The notes beneath the pieces were generated by a model that was not told the DNA's origin, searched no databases, and saw only the letters and a list, made by a program, of their open reading frames with translations. A stretch of 64,000 nt of DNA from Tubulanus polymorphus. Its lineage: Eukaryota; Nemertea; Palaeonemertea; Tubulaniformes; Tubulanidae. The position numbers were made by a program, and so were the translations under genes. Shown in pieces: positions 41,810 through 56,900 of the stretch. The first letter of the stretch is position 1, and each line of letters begins with the position of its first letter. The stretch spans positions 25,388,001 to 25,452,000 of the forward strand of contig NC_134025.1 in the NCBI RefSeq assembly GCF_964204645.1, written 5' to 3'.

Positions 41810-43033
41810 AATTAAATATAGGCAAAATAGTTTATCACGAAGATAATAGAATGTCAACTGTGCTTATATTTCAGGCGTTAATTAATAAATTAGGACGTGA
41901 AATTAGTAATAAAATTTCCAAGTTGATACACCCCAAATCAGCTCCACAACTACGTCAACCCGTAACCGAAAAATTGAAAAATACTTTAGGGCCTAATTTC
42001 GCCCTATAATTAGAATTTCAGATGGTTTAAGAGTAAGAATCGTGATATTTGATAGTAAAATACATTTAGAAAATAAATAAACCTTCATTAACAGAAAAAA
42101 TGCCAAATTATTTAGAAGAAATAATCGGGATTCGAACCTGCCCCGAGTTGCGAATATGAACATCGACCTTAAACATGGTATGTCACTTTCTCTGACAAGT
42201 GTTGTGTGTTATGACTAATTTATACTAATTAATGCATTAATGAGTAGACTAAATTGCTATATTGTGATTCGGTTAAGCTATGGAATCAACAGTGTACAGA
42301 AATCAGGTTAGATAGTCTTGTAATTTGGCAAATATGTTCGAACATTTTTCGCTACTCCAGGGGAAATCGAAATGTTGATTCATGTCAACCGAAGTCAATG
42401 AACCGTGGCGAGTCCTTTTTCGTAGAAATCAGAAAAAAAAGTAGAGTGTAGTAAAGGGTTTTATATTGCACCCTTCATTGACATGCCCCTGATACCCTAA
42501 AAAACTATATTTGAAGTAGTAAGTTAGTTTCAAAATCAATTTCACAGATGATGGACCCGTCTGGATGGTGGTTGTCCGATCTATTTTGACAAAGTTGAGT
42601 TGTGCCTATCCAGCGCGCATATACTGTCCAAGAAATTCTCACAAAAATTAGGATTTGCACATGCTATTACTGAAGTACACTAGCGTAATACTTGGATCCA
42701 ATTGCGCCGTATACTAATCATGTACGATTTTACTACTTTTGTCTAACTCAATTTATAAATTAACCCTTACCCTGGTCTAAACCCTCTGGATTGATTATTT
42801 GTGGAAAACAATTTGAAAAAGCAGTTGTAATACGTCTGTCCGAAGAGTTTGGACTACTTTCTGGACAGGTTCATCAGAATATCTGCTGTTTCATAAACCA
42901 TGCAGGGACAAACTAAAAACTAGCAACAGTGTTTGGGTATTTTTAGACCTAGGGTTTTTCAATTAAGGATAGATTGGGCCACAATAGTCGTGTCTGTAGG
43001 TCTACATGTAATGAAATTTTGTTTGTTTTGTAG
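41810..43033. promoter_or_regulatory. AP2S1/ASPP divergent interval and ASPP intron 1
   Basis: If the single-codon first exons are right, 41810-42174 is the shared promoter (365 bp) and 42178-43033 is ASPP intron 1. The interval is AT-rich without a CpG cluster, so transcription starts could lie further apart. It also contains the B-box-like motif at 42128-42138. Confidence 0.35.
42128..42138 (-). other. Perfect RNA polymerase III B-box-like motif
   Basis: The minus strand reads GGTTCGAATCC, the canonical tRNA TPsiC/B-box sequence. The flanking bases do not form a proper T-stem and I could not fold a complete tRNA, so a tRNA-derived SINE remnant or chance is likelier than a tRNA gene. Confidence 0.35.
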
Positions 43034-46000
43034 GTTATTCTGAAAGTGTATTTGGACAGTTCAAATTCACGTGTTGCTGAAGTGCCGATTAACAATAATA
43101 CAACATTCGCTGATATCATACAGTGCTGTAAAGATCCTGGGCGTCCAAATGATAATTATCGCGTAGTTGAATTGTGGAGAGGCTGTGGTGAGTAATTAGA
43201 ATCTGAAACTTATCAACTAATCATTAATTATGGTTATATATGCTAGTATGATAATTGCATATTTTCAGAACGACCAGTGAGTGATAATGAAAAGCCGTTT
43301 GAAATTCTCAAGCAGTGGGGTATACACAGAGATGAAGTGCGTTTCTACCTGAGAAACGAAGTACCAAATTCAAACGGTAGGGAAAATTTTGAATTTCGTT
43401 ATAGCAAGCTAATAATAGGTCTTTGATAGCTTTGAAGGCATGTTCTTAATATGTTGGCTTAATCTAGAACATTTGTTCCATGGATAACTTGACTCTATAG
43501 GAATGGTTCATAGTTTTTGAGAAATCCCGATTAGAAATGATTTTCTACGTGCTAGTTGAATCAATTAGGATTTGATAGAAATACAGTAAATTGATAAGTA
43601 TGAATTTTTCAGATAATTTACCGAAACAGAATGCTGTAAGATACGGAGATAACTCGCCTAATGTGAGTAAAATTTCATTTTGCACTGACATGAGTAGGCT
43701 TGAGTATTTACTGAGCACTGACTGATGTTTGTATTGTAGTTACCCGATGATGGAGGTATGAGTTTACATGAATTACAACGAATGGCTGCCATGCAACAAC
43801 AGCAAATCGACAAGCAACAACACATGCTGGTCGCTAAAGAACAAAGGCTAAAATTCCTGAAACAACAAGATTTAAAACAGCAACAGGTTTCTGCCGAAAA
43901 CGAACGGTTGTTTCAGTTACGTGAGAAAGTGGAAGCGCAGGAAATGAAATTGAAGAAACTTCGGGCGTTGCGCGGTCAGGTGGATCAGCAAAAAATGATG
44001 AACACTAATTTGAGTAAGTAGAGGGGTCAGATAGGAAGAGGGACACTGTTCCACAGGTATCATACTTTACCTTAGATTAAATTTTGCGCCTGTTATCATT
44101 GTACCCTAGATTGACTACTGGGTACCAATCTCTGAATCTCAGCCATTCATTTATTGACAGATTCGGAGCTAGAGTCGATAAAAGCTTTGTTTAATGAAAA
44201 GGAAAAAGAATTGAGTTTGGCAGTGGGTAAAGTTGAAGACATGAAAAAGCAGCTGGATGACCTGCGTAGGGGAAACCAAAATCAGAGTCCCGGAATAAAT
44301 GGAAATAAACTCATGGAACTGGAAAAACTAAAAAAGGAATTGAGTGTAAGTGATCTGATGATTGCTAATTGAAATTGAATGCGGTAGATTTAGAATTATA
44401 TGATTCTCATAAAGAATTTTCGATTGTTTCTTTCCAGATTCGAAATAGATTGAACGAGCAGCAAAATGTCCGATTGATTCAACGTCGAGAAACATTGAGC
44501 AAACGACAAAATGATATTTCAGTCATCGACCAACGTATACAAGAACTACAACTACGATTGCAAAAGAAACGTCAATTACAGCAACAACAAAGTCATATTC
44601 AAGTACCACCTCATAAAGATTGGACGGTCAATTCAAATGTTGCTACCGTAGAGCCTTATAATAAACAAGACGTGCCATCAGTTGATAATGCGTCAACTTA
44701 TAATAAAGCGTATGAAAAGAAGGACCAAGCTGATTTGCAGCCAACTCAACCTGTTATCAAAGATATATATTCGGTCAAGCCGGAAAAGCCAGTTGATGAT
44801 GGTTCCAATCAGAGTCAAAAGGCTTATTTAGTGAAACAACCAGTCGCAGGAAGACCGCAGTATACCGGCCTGATAGCTCCGAAAGGTTGGGGTTCGACAT
44901 CATCTTCACAGATTAATAGAATATCCAATAATACAGATACACGGGTAAAGGCATCGATACCGGTTTATTCACTAGCAACGATAGATACTAACATGACGAC
45001 CACTATTCCATCCAGACCGAGCCCTACGGGATCGGGTGATTCCACCGCTTCGTTGAGTATTGATTCGTCGTTGAGTAATTCTCGGCAAGATTCGTCGCGA
45101 TCGGGACCAACAACGAGCACGCCAAATACTTCGCTGAGCGTTGATGTGAATGCACCTAAAACCTCGTCGGCGGAAGAAAAATCGAAGTTTCGCTACGCGC
45201 CGAAAAACATAATCAACAACATGTACACTAAACGCCTGGGATCGTCAGCTCTGGGCGATTATAACAAAGCATTGAATCAGCTTTATCAATCGTTTCCTAG
45301 TAAACCGCTTGAAAATAAATCGCTGCAACAGAAACAGACCAGTCCTACGGCTAAAGTTCAACCCATGCAATTCGAAGAATCCACCGATTTTTCCACCGCT
45401 GATAATACGGACGTATCAGACAAAAATGACGATTTCCCGATGCCCGAGTTTCATCCCGGTGGTACGATAAACGCTGATAAATTCAGTCATAAAACGAATT
45501 CGTTACGTCACCTGCGACGGAGGCATTCGTCCACGGAGAGCGATGAGTTGAACAGAGTTCTACAAGTTCGGCTCGAACGTCAAGAACAAGCCGAGAAAGA
45601 CGCCATCGACGAACGTGGCAATTCTGAAAATACTAACTCTAATAAACCGGCGGCTGGTGTTATTGTACAATGTAAACGCGCAGCTCCGGTGATACTGCGT
45701 AAGAAGAATCAAGCGAGAGATGCCGATCGGTCTTCGCGGAGAGTTAGCTTCGATCCTCACGCTCTATTGCTCGACGCGTCATTAGAAGGTGAACTGGAAT
45801 TAGTGATGAAAACAGCTCGTGAGGTAAAAACTATATTGATGATAGCGGCTAGGAAAGAAAACCATTGAATTATGGTGTATAATGGATCGGTTAAATTCAA
45901 AAATTTTTCTAGATTTCAAATGTTTTCTCATTGAATTTTAATGAATTGTTATAGGTTACTGATCCTAGTCAGCCAAATGATGAAGGTATAACAGCTTTAC

Positions 46001-47061
46001 ACAATGCAATATGTGCTGGTCATTTTGATATCGTAACATTCCTGGTTGAGTTTGGTTGTGATGTGAATGCCGCTGACAGTGACGGATGGTAAGAGCTTTG
46101 ATTCAATTAATCCTTATATAGATATTGAAACGAACACCAAAATCAATTTACTCAAAATACGTATGATTTGTACACCTTGCTTTGAAGTGCATCAATCCAG
46201 TTTGATTAGGATTCATAACTGTGACTGTATAGATGGATAAGTATTTGTATTCGTTTTGATTTATTATAGGACTCCCTTGCACTGTGCAGCATCTTGTAAC
46301 AATTTAGCTATGGTCAAATTCCTTGTTGAACACGGTGCCTGTATTTTTGCGATGACAATCAGTGATCAGGAGACAGCAGCTGAGAAATGTGAAGAGGATG
46401 AAGATGGTTTTGATGGCTGTTCTGAATATCTATACAGTAAGATCAGTCGTTAATACTAATTCTATATTTCCGATGCGAGTTTAGTACCTGTACTTGCTTA
46501 ATACAGATATTTAGGTACCTATAAAGCTCGGTCATTTTATGGGAGGAATCAAACTATGAAAGTTTCTGATAGATTTTTATCTCAATCTTCATGTTCCACT
46601 GCCCTGTATCTATGGTAATTGTAGGTGTGATTAGACGTTATTTCGCTAATTTGATGAACTTATCTACCAAAATGCATTTCAGGTGTACAAGAGAAGATGG
46701 GTATTCTGAACTGCGGTGCAGTGTATGGTCTGTACGAGTATAAACCACAAAACGACGATGAACTACGGTTTGATATAAACGATCGTTTAATCGTGCTGAG
46801 AAAAGTCAATGATACCGAGCGTGGGTGGTGGTGGGCTCGAGTCAAAGATAGAGAAGGTTATATACCTAGAAATTTGATCGGGGTAAGTTTTAAGCATTTG
46901 GATTTGTTGAAGTTAGAATAAGCTGAAAGTTTCTCATCTAGTGAATTCAATCCATGTTACCAATTATGTTTCATGTAAGAATGTTTTTCGATGGATATTT
47001 CTTATTATTTCAGTTATACCCTCGCGTGATTCGACCTGAAGAAGATCAAACATCGTGCTAA
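42175..47061 (+). CDS. TP53BP2: ASPP family protein (apoptosis-stimulating of p53 / PPP1R13)
   Basis: Adaptor that binds p53-family proteins and protein phosphatase 1. Coding exons: 42175-42177 (ATG only, candidate), 43034-43187, 43269-43376, 43613-43662, 43740-44013, 44161-44345, 44438-45823, 45955-46088, 46270-46436, 46683-46882, 47014-47061 (902 codons plus ATG including the stop). The N-terminal ubiquitin/RA-like fold ([10 protein letters not shown]...; VELWRG) matches ASPP1/2. A Gln/Lys-rich coiled coil follows (about 100-305), then a disordered Ser/Thr-rich middle, an RVSF PP1-docking motif with the conserved [16 protein letters not shown] segment (about 693-712), two clear ankyrin repeats (about 725-800) and an SH3 domain (about 828-890; ALYDY-like [15 protein letters not shown] and [19 protein letters not shown]). 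The long proline-rich PPxY-type segment of vertebrate ASPP2 is not apparent. The first exon is uncertain: the next exon starts in phase 0 without ATG, and ATG followed by gtatgt at 42175 is the best donor seen. Confidence 0.92.
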
Positions 47062-50000
47062 TTTCACTTTTGGTGAAAGAATTTGATATTCTGTTGAATT
47101 CTAGTTCTAAAGGCAATGATACATGTTATAACTTGTTATGTCTCCCCGATGGGGAAGTCACGGTGGCTATCTTAAAATTCTTGTTAGTACCATACAGGTT
47201 GCACTTCTTGATTGATTTCCATGAAATTTGGTGTGGATGATTGGGGCAGGTGAGTTGTCCACTTCTAATCCGAAATTCTTGTAACTTGGTGTGAGGGTTA
47301 AGACAATTTCACCTATTCTGGAGTTGAAGTCGAAACAACAACTCTTATAAAGTTACTGGGTAATGGACAATCTATCTTCATTTCCTCACCCCATTACTAT
47401 TTACTGATAGGAGACATACCCAGTACTTGGCATTGCCACATTGCCTATAAATGTTAGATGGAATCAAAATTGACTGCTATTATAGACCGTTTAAACACTG
47501 GCCAAATGCTAATAGACTAGCTCATCGCAGTTAACTTGTCAAATCTGTATCATTGACAGTGTCTAAAATGGTCTGTGATTACGATTCCATTTGTCTGGTC
47601 AAAATAATACACAGATCTAGATGATTTCATACACTCATATGATAAATGTTCTGTGCCTTCCACATTAAAAATTGTACATTCATTGTGTTACATATATTTA
47701 TACTGCTATGTTATTACATCAATTATGTATTAAACCTTCTTCACTATAGATGTCGTGCAATTTTTGATTTCAACATTCTAAAAATCAGAAATGTTTTGAT
47801 TATTTTTGGATTCCGTCTCAAGAGTTGTTTTATTTGTGCAATTTTGTGTTTCTTCATCTGAAAAAATTACTTAATTTTGTTTTTGTTTCTTCTGTTACCA
47901 TTTTGCTTTTTTGACAATTTTTGTTGCATGTTATTGAGAAATCGATTGATTTATCAAAAGCATCATTCTCTGTTTTAATGTTAATTTTGAATCATAGATC
48001 TTACTTTTATTCACCGGTATATGAATGTATGTTATCCATGTTGTCTATAACTGTCGTAAAAATAGCTGCATACATAACCATAAGTACATGTAAATACAGA
48101 AGAAAAAACTGTAATTTAGTACCTATACAATTTTATAACAAACACAGGGGTGAGATTGATGTGAAAATGTGAAAAGAAATATTCGTTAAGTTGAAAATTC
48201 TGTGAAAAATAGTGAAACAACTTGAAAATCTACAAATTTTACATAATCTTGTTTGCAGAAAATTTCGATGTGCTTTTCTGCTAAATATACTTTCTGTTAT
48301 ACCGTAAGAAGCACTGATGCGCTATGAGCATGTATGTATCATTTGTGCTCCTGCAAATTTAGGCCTACCAGTATTGTTTTGGAATATCAATTTTATAGAC
48401 TATGATTCCTTGAAATTTTAGTGTGAAAATTCCACTATATATCGTCCAATCTCACCCCTGCCAACTGGTATTGAAATTGAGCATCTTTTATCAGTTTATT
48501 CTGTTTGGTTGTTTTGCCAGTATTGAGCAGTCACTAATTCAATTACTGCGGTAATCATATCAACTTGCACTTAAGCAATCACCTATTAACATATCACGTG
48601 TATCGAACTGCCCTCCTGATTTTGTTTTGCTTGCATAATTATTTATATACAGTAAGATCGAATTTGAAAAATGACATTCAAGAATTAGATTATTGCACGT
48701 TTATTTATGTCCATTGCCGTATCAGACATAGAACCTGCCTTCTTTCTTGCATATCTGACAAAATCTGTATTCAGTTGATACATATCTACGATTCAGTACA
48801 TATGGAATAGTTCTTAACCTGTAGCATATTCAAACAGGTACAAAATGTCTATCCATATCCTATTGTTCATTTTTATTTATCAGATTTTTCTTTCAGTGTA
48901 TCCATCCTTTTCACATCGTAAGCCGTTCAATTATACACATATCCATCCAATAATTCCATCCAATGAATTGAAAGTACACTATAAACAATGACTATTGCAT
49001 ATATGATTTTATACCCTGTAATTTTATACTAGTTAATGCGAATTAATAAATTTGTGAAAAATTATCGTCAGTTATTTGTCTTGAACTTTTTTATTGATGG
49101 TCCATTGATGTATGATAGACTAGTCTGGCTAGATCTTCAGTGAGTCATATTTCAACTTTATTTCAACTTACCGTATACATTAAGCCAGGTAAATTTTGAA
49201 GTTAGGGACGGCCTATGATGGAAGGTTGCACAGCTTATCTTACTGAATAGATGGGCATGGGCCAGCTGTGCCTTTTGGACCAGCCATACGTAGTTCATAT
49301 CATCAGATAAGATGACTCGTGCTAGTCGCAATCCAAACCTGACCCAGGAAATACAGAGATAATAGATATCTCGAAAAGTGCATCTTTTGAAATGAACACA
49401 TAGGGAAAAATACGAAGCAATCACTTTTTATCTACACATTCATTTATTTGGTTATGAATCACAGCTAGGATATATAAATACATACATACATACAAGAACA
49501 ATAATAATACATAAAGGAAAGCTGTTGAATGAATCTTTTATGTACATATAGTTTCATATCTACACTAGTTAACATAATATTCATCGCTAGTAAATGACAT
49601 GCCTTCAACACTTTCGTGCACACTAAGTATGCATTTTATATAAATTGTGTAGATTCTTCTTTTGAACACAATTAAAAGACTTAATATTCACACTTAAAAT
49701 TATAACTTATATATTCGTTTACGTGAATCTGAGAGGATTTTACAGATTGACATATACGAGAAAAACATGTTCTTCACATTTTGGGTCACGAAATATTTTA
49801 CAACAAATATAGAGACCTTCCCACTCGAATTATAATTCCTGTATTCATCAGTAGATACAGATATTTATCGGTAGTATCGGGATCCATTTTCCATTCAACA
49901 CTTCCTTATTAGAGTTTATGTCAAATCTGGACCCTTAAAAATACTGCATACTACCGGTACTCCTACGCAACAAGTCGTCACTAATTCTACACGATTACTC

Positions 50001-50675
50001 TGAATGCAAGACTAAAACCACCATAAATATAGATATGCTTACAATCTGATGTATTATCATGAAGTCATGTTGGAAAAAAATTAAGTCATGTATCAAATCA
50101 AGCCTTCACAATCAAGTAGACATACCGTAGTTAAGGACCATCAAAAGTATAGATTAACTTAGGATGCCAAGTCTCTTCACGAACGCTGTCATTTATTCTA
50201 TTGCACTGAACTTAGTGCACCTTAACATCTAGTAAAGTTACTGCCTAAACCAGATACCCTCAAAGAGAATAACGGATTTAATAGTGCAAATCTAATGTAA
50301 TTATTCATATATTTCAAAGACATATTGTACACACACAAGAACCTTAAACCTTTTTAAGGTGCACCTTAAACCTTACTTTGAAAATATTTTTTTAATAAAA
50401 GTTTTAAAAACCATTTTTGTAATCGTTTATAACATTATCATAATTATTTGATATTGATACTTTTAAGTTTGAGCACAGTAGTGTCCAAGACCCTCGTATT
50501 TGAAATTACAATACAACAATTATCAGGTTGAAACTTTCAGCAATTTCCGTTTGTCAGTACAGCGCCAATTCCAAAATCATTTTACCATAGTTCTATAAAA
50601 TGTTTGGATCATCATTAGGAAATTGTTATCACAACCGGTTTACATATAAAACACACATGGAACCGAGCACAATAC
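47062..50675. other. Convergent 3' UTR region of ASPP and AKT
   Basis: No coding exon recognised. A plus-strand AATAAA at 49045-49050 could end ASPP transcripts (2 kb 3' UTR). A minus-strand AATAAA at 49443-49448 could end AKT transcripts (1.2 kb 3' UTR). The stretch 47130-47260 resembles a dispersed invertebrate repeat in style but cannot be verified here. Confidence 0.45.
50353..50370. repeat. 18-bp perfect palindrome in AKT 3' UTR
   Basis: TTTAAGGTG followed by its exact reverse complement. A related GTGCACCTTAA word occurs about 140 bp away near 50216. It lies in the presumed AKT 3' UTR. No function known. Confidence 0.85.
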
Positions 50676-53230
<2,555 letters not shown>

Positions 53231-53999
53231 CTTTATGGAAGATCTCACCTAATTAACGCATTGACGTAATAAGTAGATGATCACCATGGTACTCAGACCA
53301 CATGGTAATTAAGTGTTAATAGAGTACGAATGAAAATAAGACCACCACAGCGGAATGATAAATTCAACACAACAGCAAAGGCCCTCTATCCCACAGTTAT
53401 AACACGTTATAATCATAATCATGTAATAAAAAGGCAATACATAATATTTTTAGGCCTAAACTGGAAAAAATAAAATTGTACAGGTAGGCTGGTTGTTTAC
53501 TATTTTCAAACGATAAGTAGTCAGTGACATTAGCCAGCTAGCTAGTAGAAAAGTACACCACTGCTAAGTAAAATCAAACTGTTTCATGCTCTCTTCTAGA
53601 AAATATCGAATTGGCGTAAAACTTAATAAAGAATAAGAGCATGTGGCCAACTTCCAGTAATTACTATATGGTTTTTACATCATCAATTTTTCCAGTTGAA
53701 AAAAGAATCTCTTTACTTTACGACGAAAACAGGATCGTCGAAAATTGTCTTCTAGCGAACACTATTCGTAAAGTCAAACTCCATTACGAACCGGCGATGT
53801 AGGGAATAGACTTTATTTCTACTTGTAAAACCAATTCAACTACAACAATGATAAAAGTATAAGGCAGTTTATTATTTTGATATGTATTTAATCAGATTTT
53901 TGCTTATCAATGTATACTGCACAACAATTAGAGTGAATCGTTTCGGAGAGTACGTTACATGTCTTTTAGGTAGAAAGGCAAGTGTACGCTAAGTTGATA
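53231..53999. promoter_or_regulatory. Divergent AKT/PNPT1 promoter interval
   Basis: 769 bp between head-to-head start codons. It must hold both 5' UTRs and core promoters unless far exons exist. A minus-strand acceptor-like site near 53249 (TTAATTAG) could start the first coding exon of AKT. A 4-codon ORF (ATG at 53959, stop 53971-53973) precedes PNPT1. No TATA box or CpG cluster is obvious. Confidence 0.5.
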
Positions 54000-56900
54000 A
54001 TGGCTCCACTCACTTCCTGGTTATGCAATTTTAGTATGAATATTCCTACGATTTGCCGCCTTGTAAGATCAAAACGGCATGTCATCTGTCAAAATACGTC
54101 ATACTCAAAGCATTTTTACTGTCAAAGCGCTTGGAAGACTCGACATGAAGCTCAGGTTGCCGTAAATACGGGAAATCAGTAAGCAAAATTTGAAAATCAT
54201 ACAAATCACACACTAAAAGTCGGATTTGGACTTATAATCTGGAAGCGGCTACGCCGGGCTACTATTGCCATATATTCCAGTAAAGTACCATACCTTCTAA
54301 CCTAATGTACAACCAAGAACAAGTAAAAATGGCTAATTTATTAATATAACAATGTGCAATTGGGTGAATCATAATCATTCTCTTGGCTAAATCATGAAGA
54401 CCTAACTGATACAAGAGCTTTCAGATAATCAGTATTTTTCATCCGCTAGATGATACGTATGCATAATTTTCTATTCATTAGGGAGATGCATATTAGCTGT
54501 GGTAAGCTCGCCAGAATGGCTGATGGTGGATCAATTGTGCAAGTAGGTATTCACATAATAGATTACGTGTGTATGCCTTGATTCATATCAAGAATTTAAT
54601 CCCATTCTGAAAATTTCACTTACAGTTAGGTCATACATCAGTAATGGTTGCTGTTGTGAGTAAATCTACCAAATCCTCTGCTGCTGGATTTCTGCCACTA
54701 ACGGTTTGTAAATGATTATTTGGACATTTTATTTGAGTGGTTCTAGGACACACAGCCTACATGTATATTATGTAATCTAGGTTGACTACCGACAGAAAGC
54801 TGCTGCAGCAGGACGCATTCCAACAAACTACCTGAGGCGAGAATTAGGCCAATCTGATAGAGAAATTCTCAGTGGAAGAATGATAGGTTTGTACTTTGAT
54901 GCTACCTGTTTCCCTGTCGATATGGAATTGAGAAGACATTTTAAATTGAAAGACTGTCATTTTGCTTTCCAGATCGTTCTATACGGCCCTTGTTTCCAAA
55001 GGGATATTTGTATGAAACACAAGTAATGTGTAATCAGTTAGCTGTTGACGGTATCAATGATCCAGATGTACTGGCTATCAATGCTGCCTCAGTTGCTCTA
55101 GCTATGTCCGATATTCCTTGGAATGGACCAATAGGTAACAGTACTAAAGCTTCATAAACTTCTGTTCTTCTTAGTTTAAACTTAGCAAATAATCGCTATC
55201 ACGATTGTAATACTTGAAAATAATCTATTCTATGCATGATTCCTATTTTGCACCTTATTATTCATACTTCAGTTGATCCTTAAGGTTTGCCTCATGATTT
55301 TCATTTGATCCATTTTTTTAGGTGCTGTTCGCGTTGGCTTAGTTGATGGGGAACTTTTGATTAATCCAACACGGAAGCAACTTTCTAAAAGCCGCCTGAA
55401 TCTGGTTTTAGCTGCATCTGATGATGATAATATAGGTAAACTATCTATCTAAGTATGAAGATGAAATTGAAATCTATTTCTTGCTCCAATTCTGTTCTGT
55501 ATTCTTACATTACTTGTTCTAGTCATGTTAGACTCGTCTGCTGATATATTAGACGAAAGCGATTTTATTGCTGCCTTAAAGCTTGGCGTGAAATACACAA
55601 AAAATATCATCGATACAATAAAAGATTTACAAACAAAAAATGGAAAATCAAAACGTACCTATATTAAGATGGCAAATATGGATGAAGAAGTTCTAAAAAT
55701 TACGAAAAGGTACCAAACGAAAGATCTTTCTTAGTTTAACGTAATGATAAGGATTGTATAATTTGTATAATATGACAATGTTATATTTTCATTACTTTCA
55801 GCTTGGCTGGCCTTCAAATTAAAGAAGTATTCTGCAATTATTCTCATGACAAAGTAAGCTACGCTCTAACATAGAATTAGGATTTTTGTGATGAGATATT
55901 TGTGATCTTAAGCTTTGAAATGTTATTTTCAGTTTTCCCGTGATAGGGCGATTGCTGATATTAAACAGTCCGTTTCTGAGAAACTTCGAGGTAGAATAAA
56001 CCTTTCAGATCTATTTTCGAAATGGTTATTTACTGTACTGTTTGTTATATATAACTGTAATTTCAGAAAATTATCCTATGGTGGACACTTCATATGCATT
56101 CGATCATATATGTAAAGATGTATTTAGGAGTTTGGTATTTGAAACAGATATGAGGTATGAATAGTATTTCGAGTTTATCGATTGTTTACCTGATTTACAG
56201 TAAATGTAATAAATCTCATTTTTCAGATGTGATGGAAGGAAGTTCACCGATTTGCGTCATATATCCTGCGCAGTTGATCTATATAAACCTTTACATGGGT
56301 CAGCTTTATTTCAGCGAGGACAAACTCAAGTATTTCATTTAATTGTGTGCATTTTATTGGTTTATTTCATAGTCAGATGCTCACTGTAATAATTGGATTA
56401 TTTTTAGGTTCTTTCAACTACAACGTTTGATTCAGTTGATTCTGCATTCAAATCTGACACTGTATCATTGGTCACAGGGTATGTTAGTGAAAATACATGT
56501 AAATACTGGTATTCATTGCCTAATGACTAATAATTTTGCTAGAATTTGATTTTCTTACAGCGCAAGCCGAGAAAAGAATTTCATGCTACATTATGAGGTA
56601 GGCTGTTTAATTGAGATATCAATTTTCAGAATTTATTTGATAAAATTTCCTTATTTTCTTTGTTATGTACATGATTTTGATTTGAAAAAATTGATTGATA
56701 TTTCCTTTAGTTTCCACCATATGCCACTAATGAAACTGGTCGTTTAGGAGGAATGGGTAGAAGAGAATTAGGACATGGTAAGTATTTAGTGTATGTATAC
56801 TGCTGTATCATGTATTCATCCAGTTATACATATATACAGTAGTAATTTTTTTGTGCTTACAGGAGCGCTTGCTGAGAAAGGATTGCGTCCAGTTGTGCCC

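Noticed and set aside
42100-42200. A tRNA gene on the minus strand
   Set aside because: The B-box is perfect but the T-stem has mismatches and no A-box, anticodon stem or acceptor stem could be folded.
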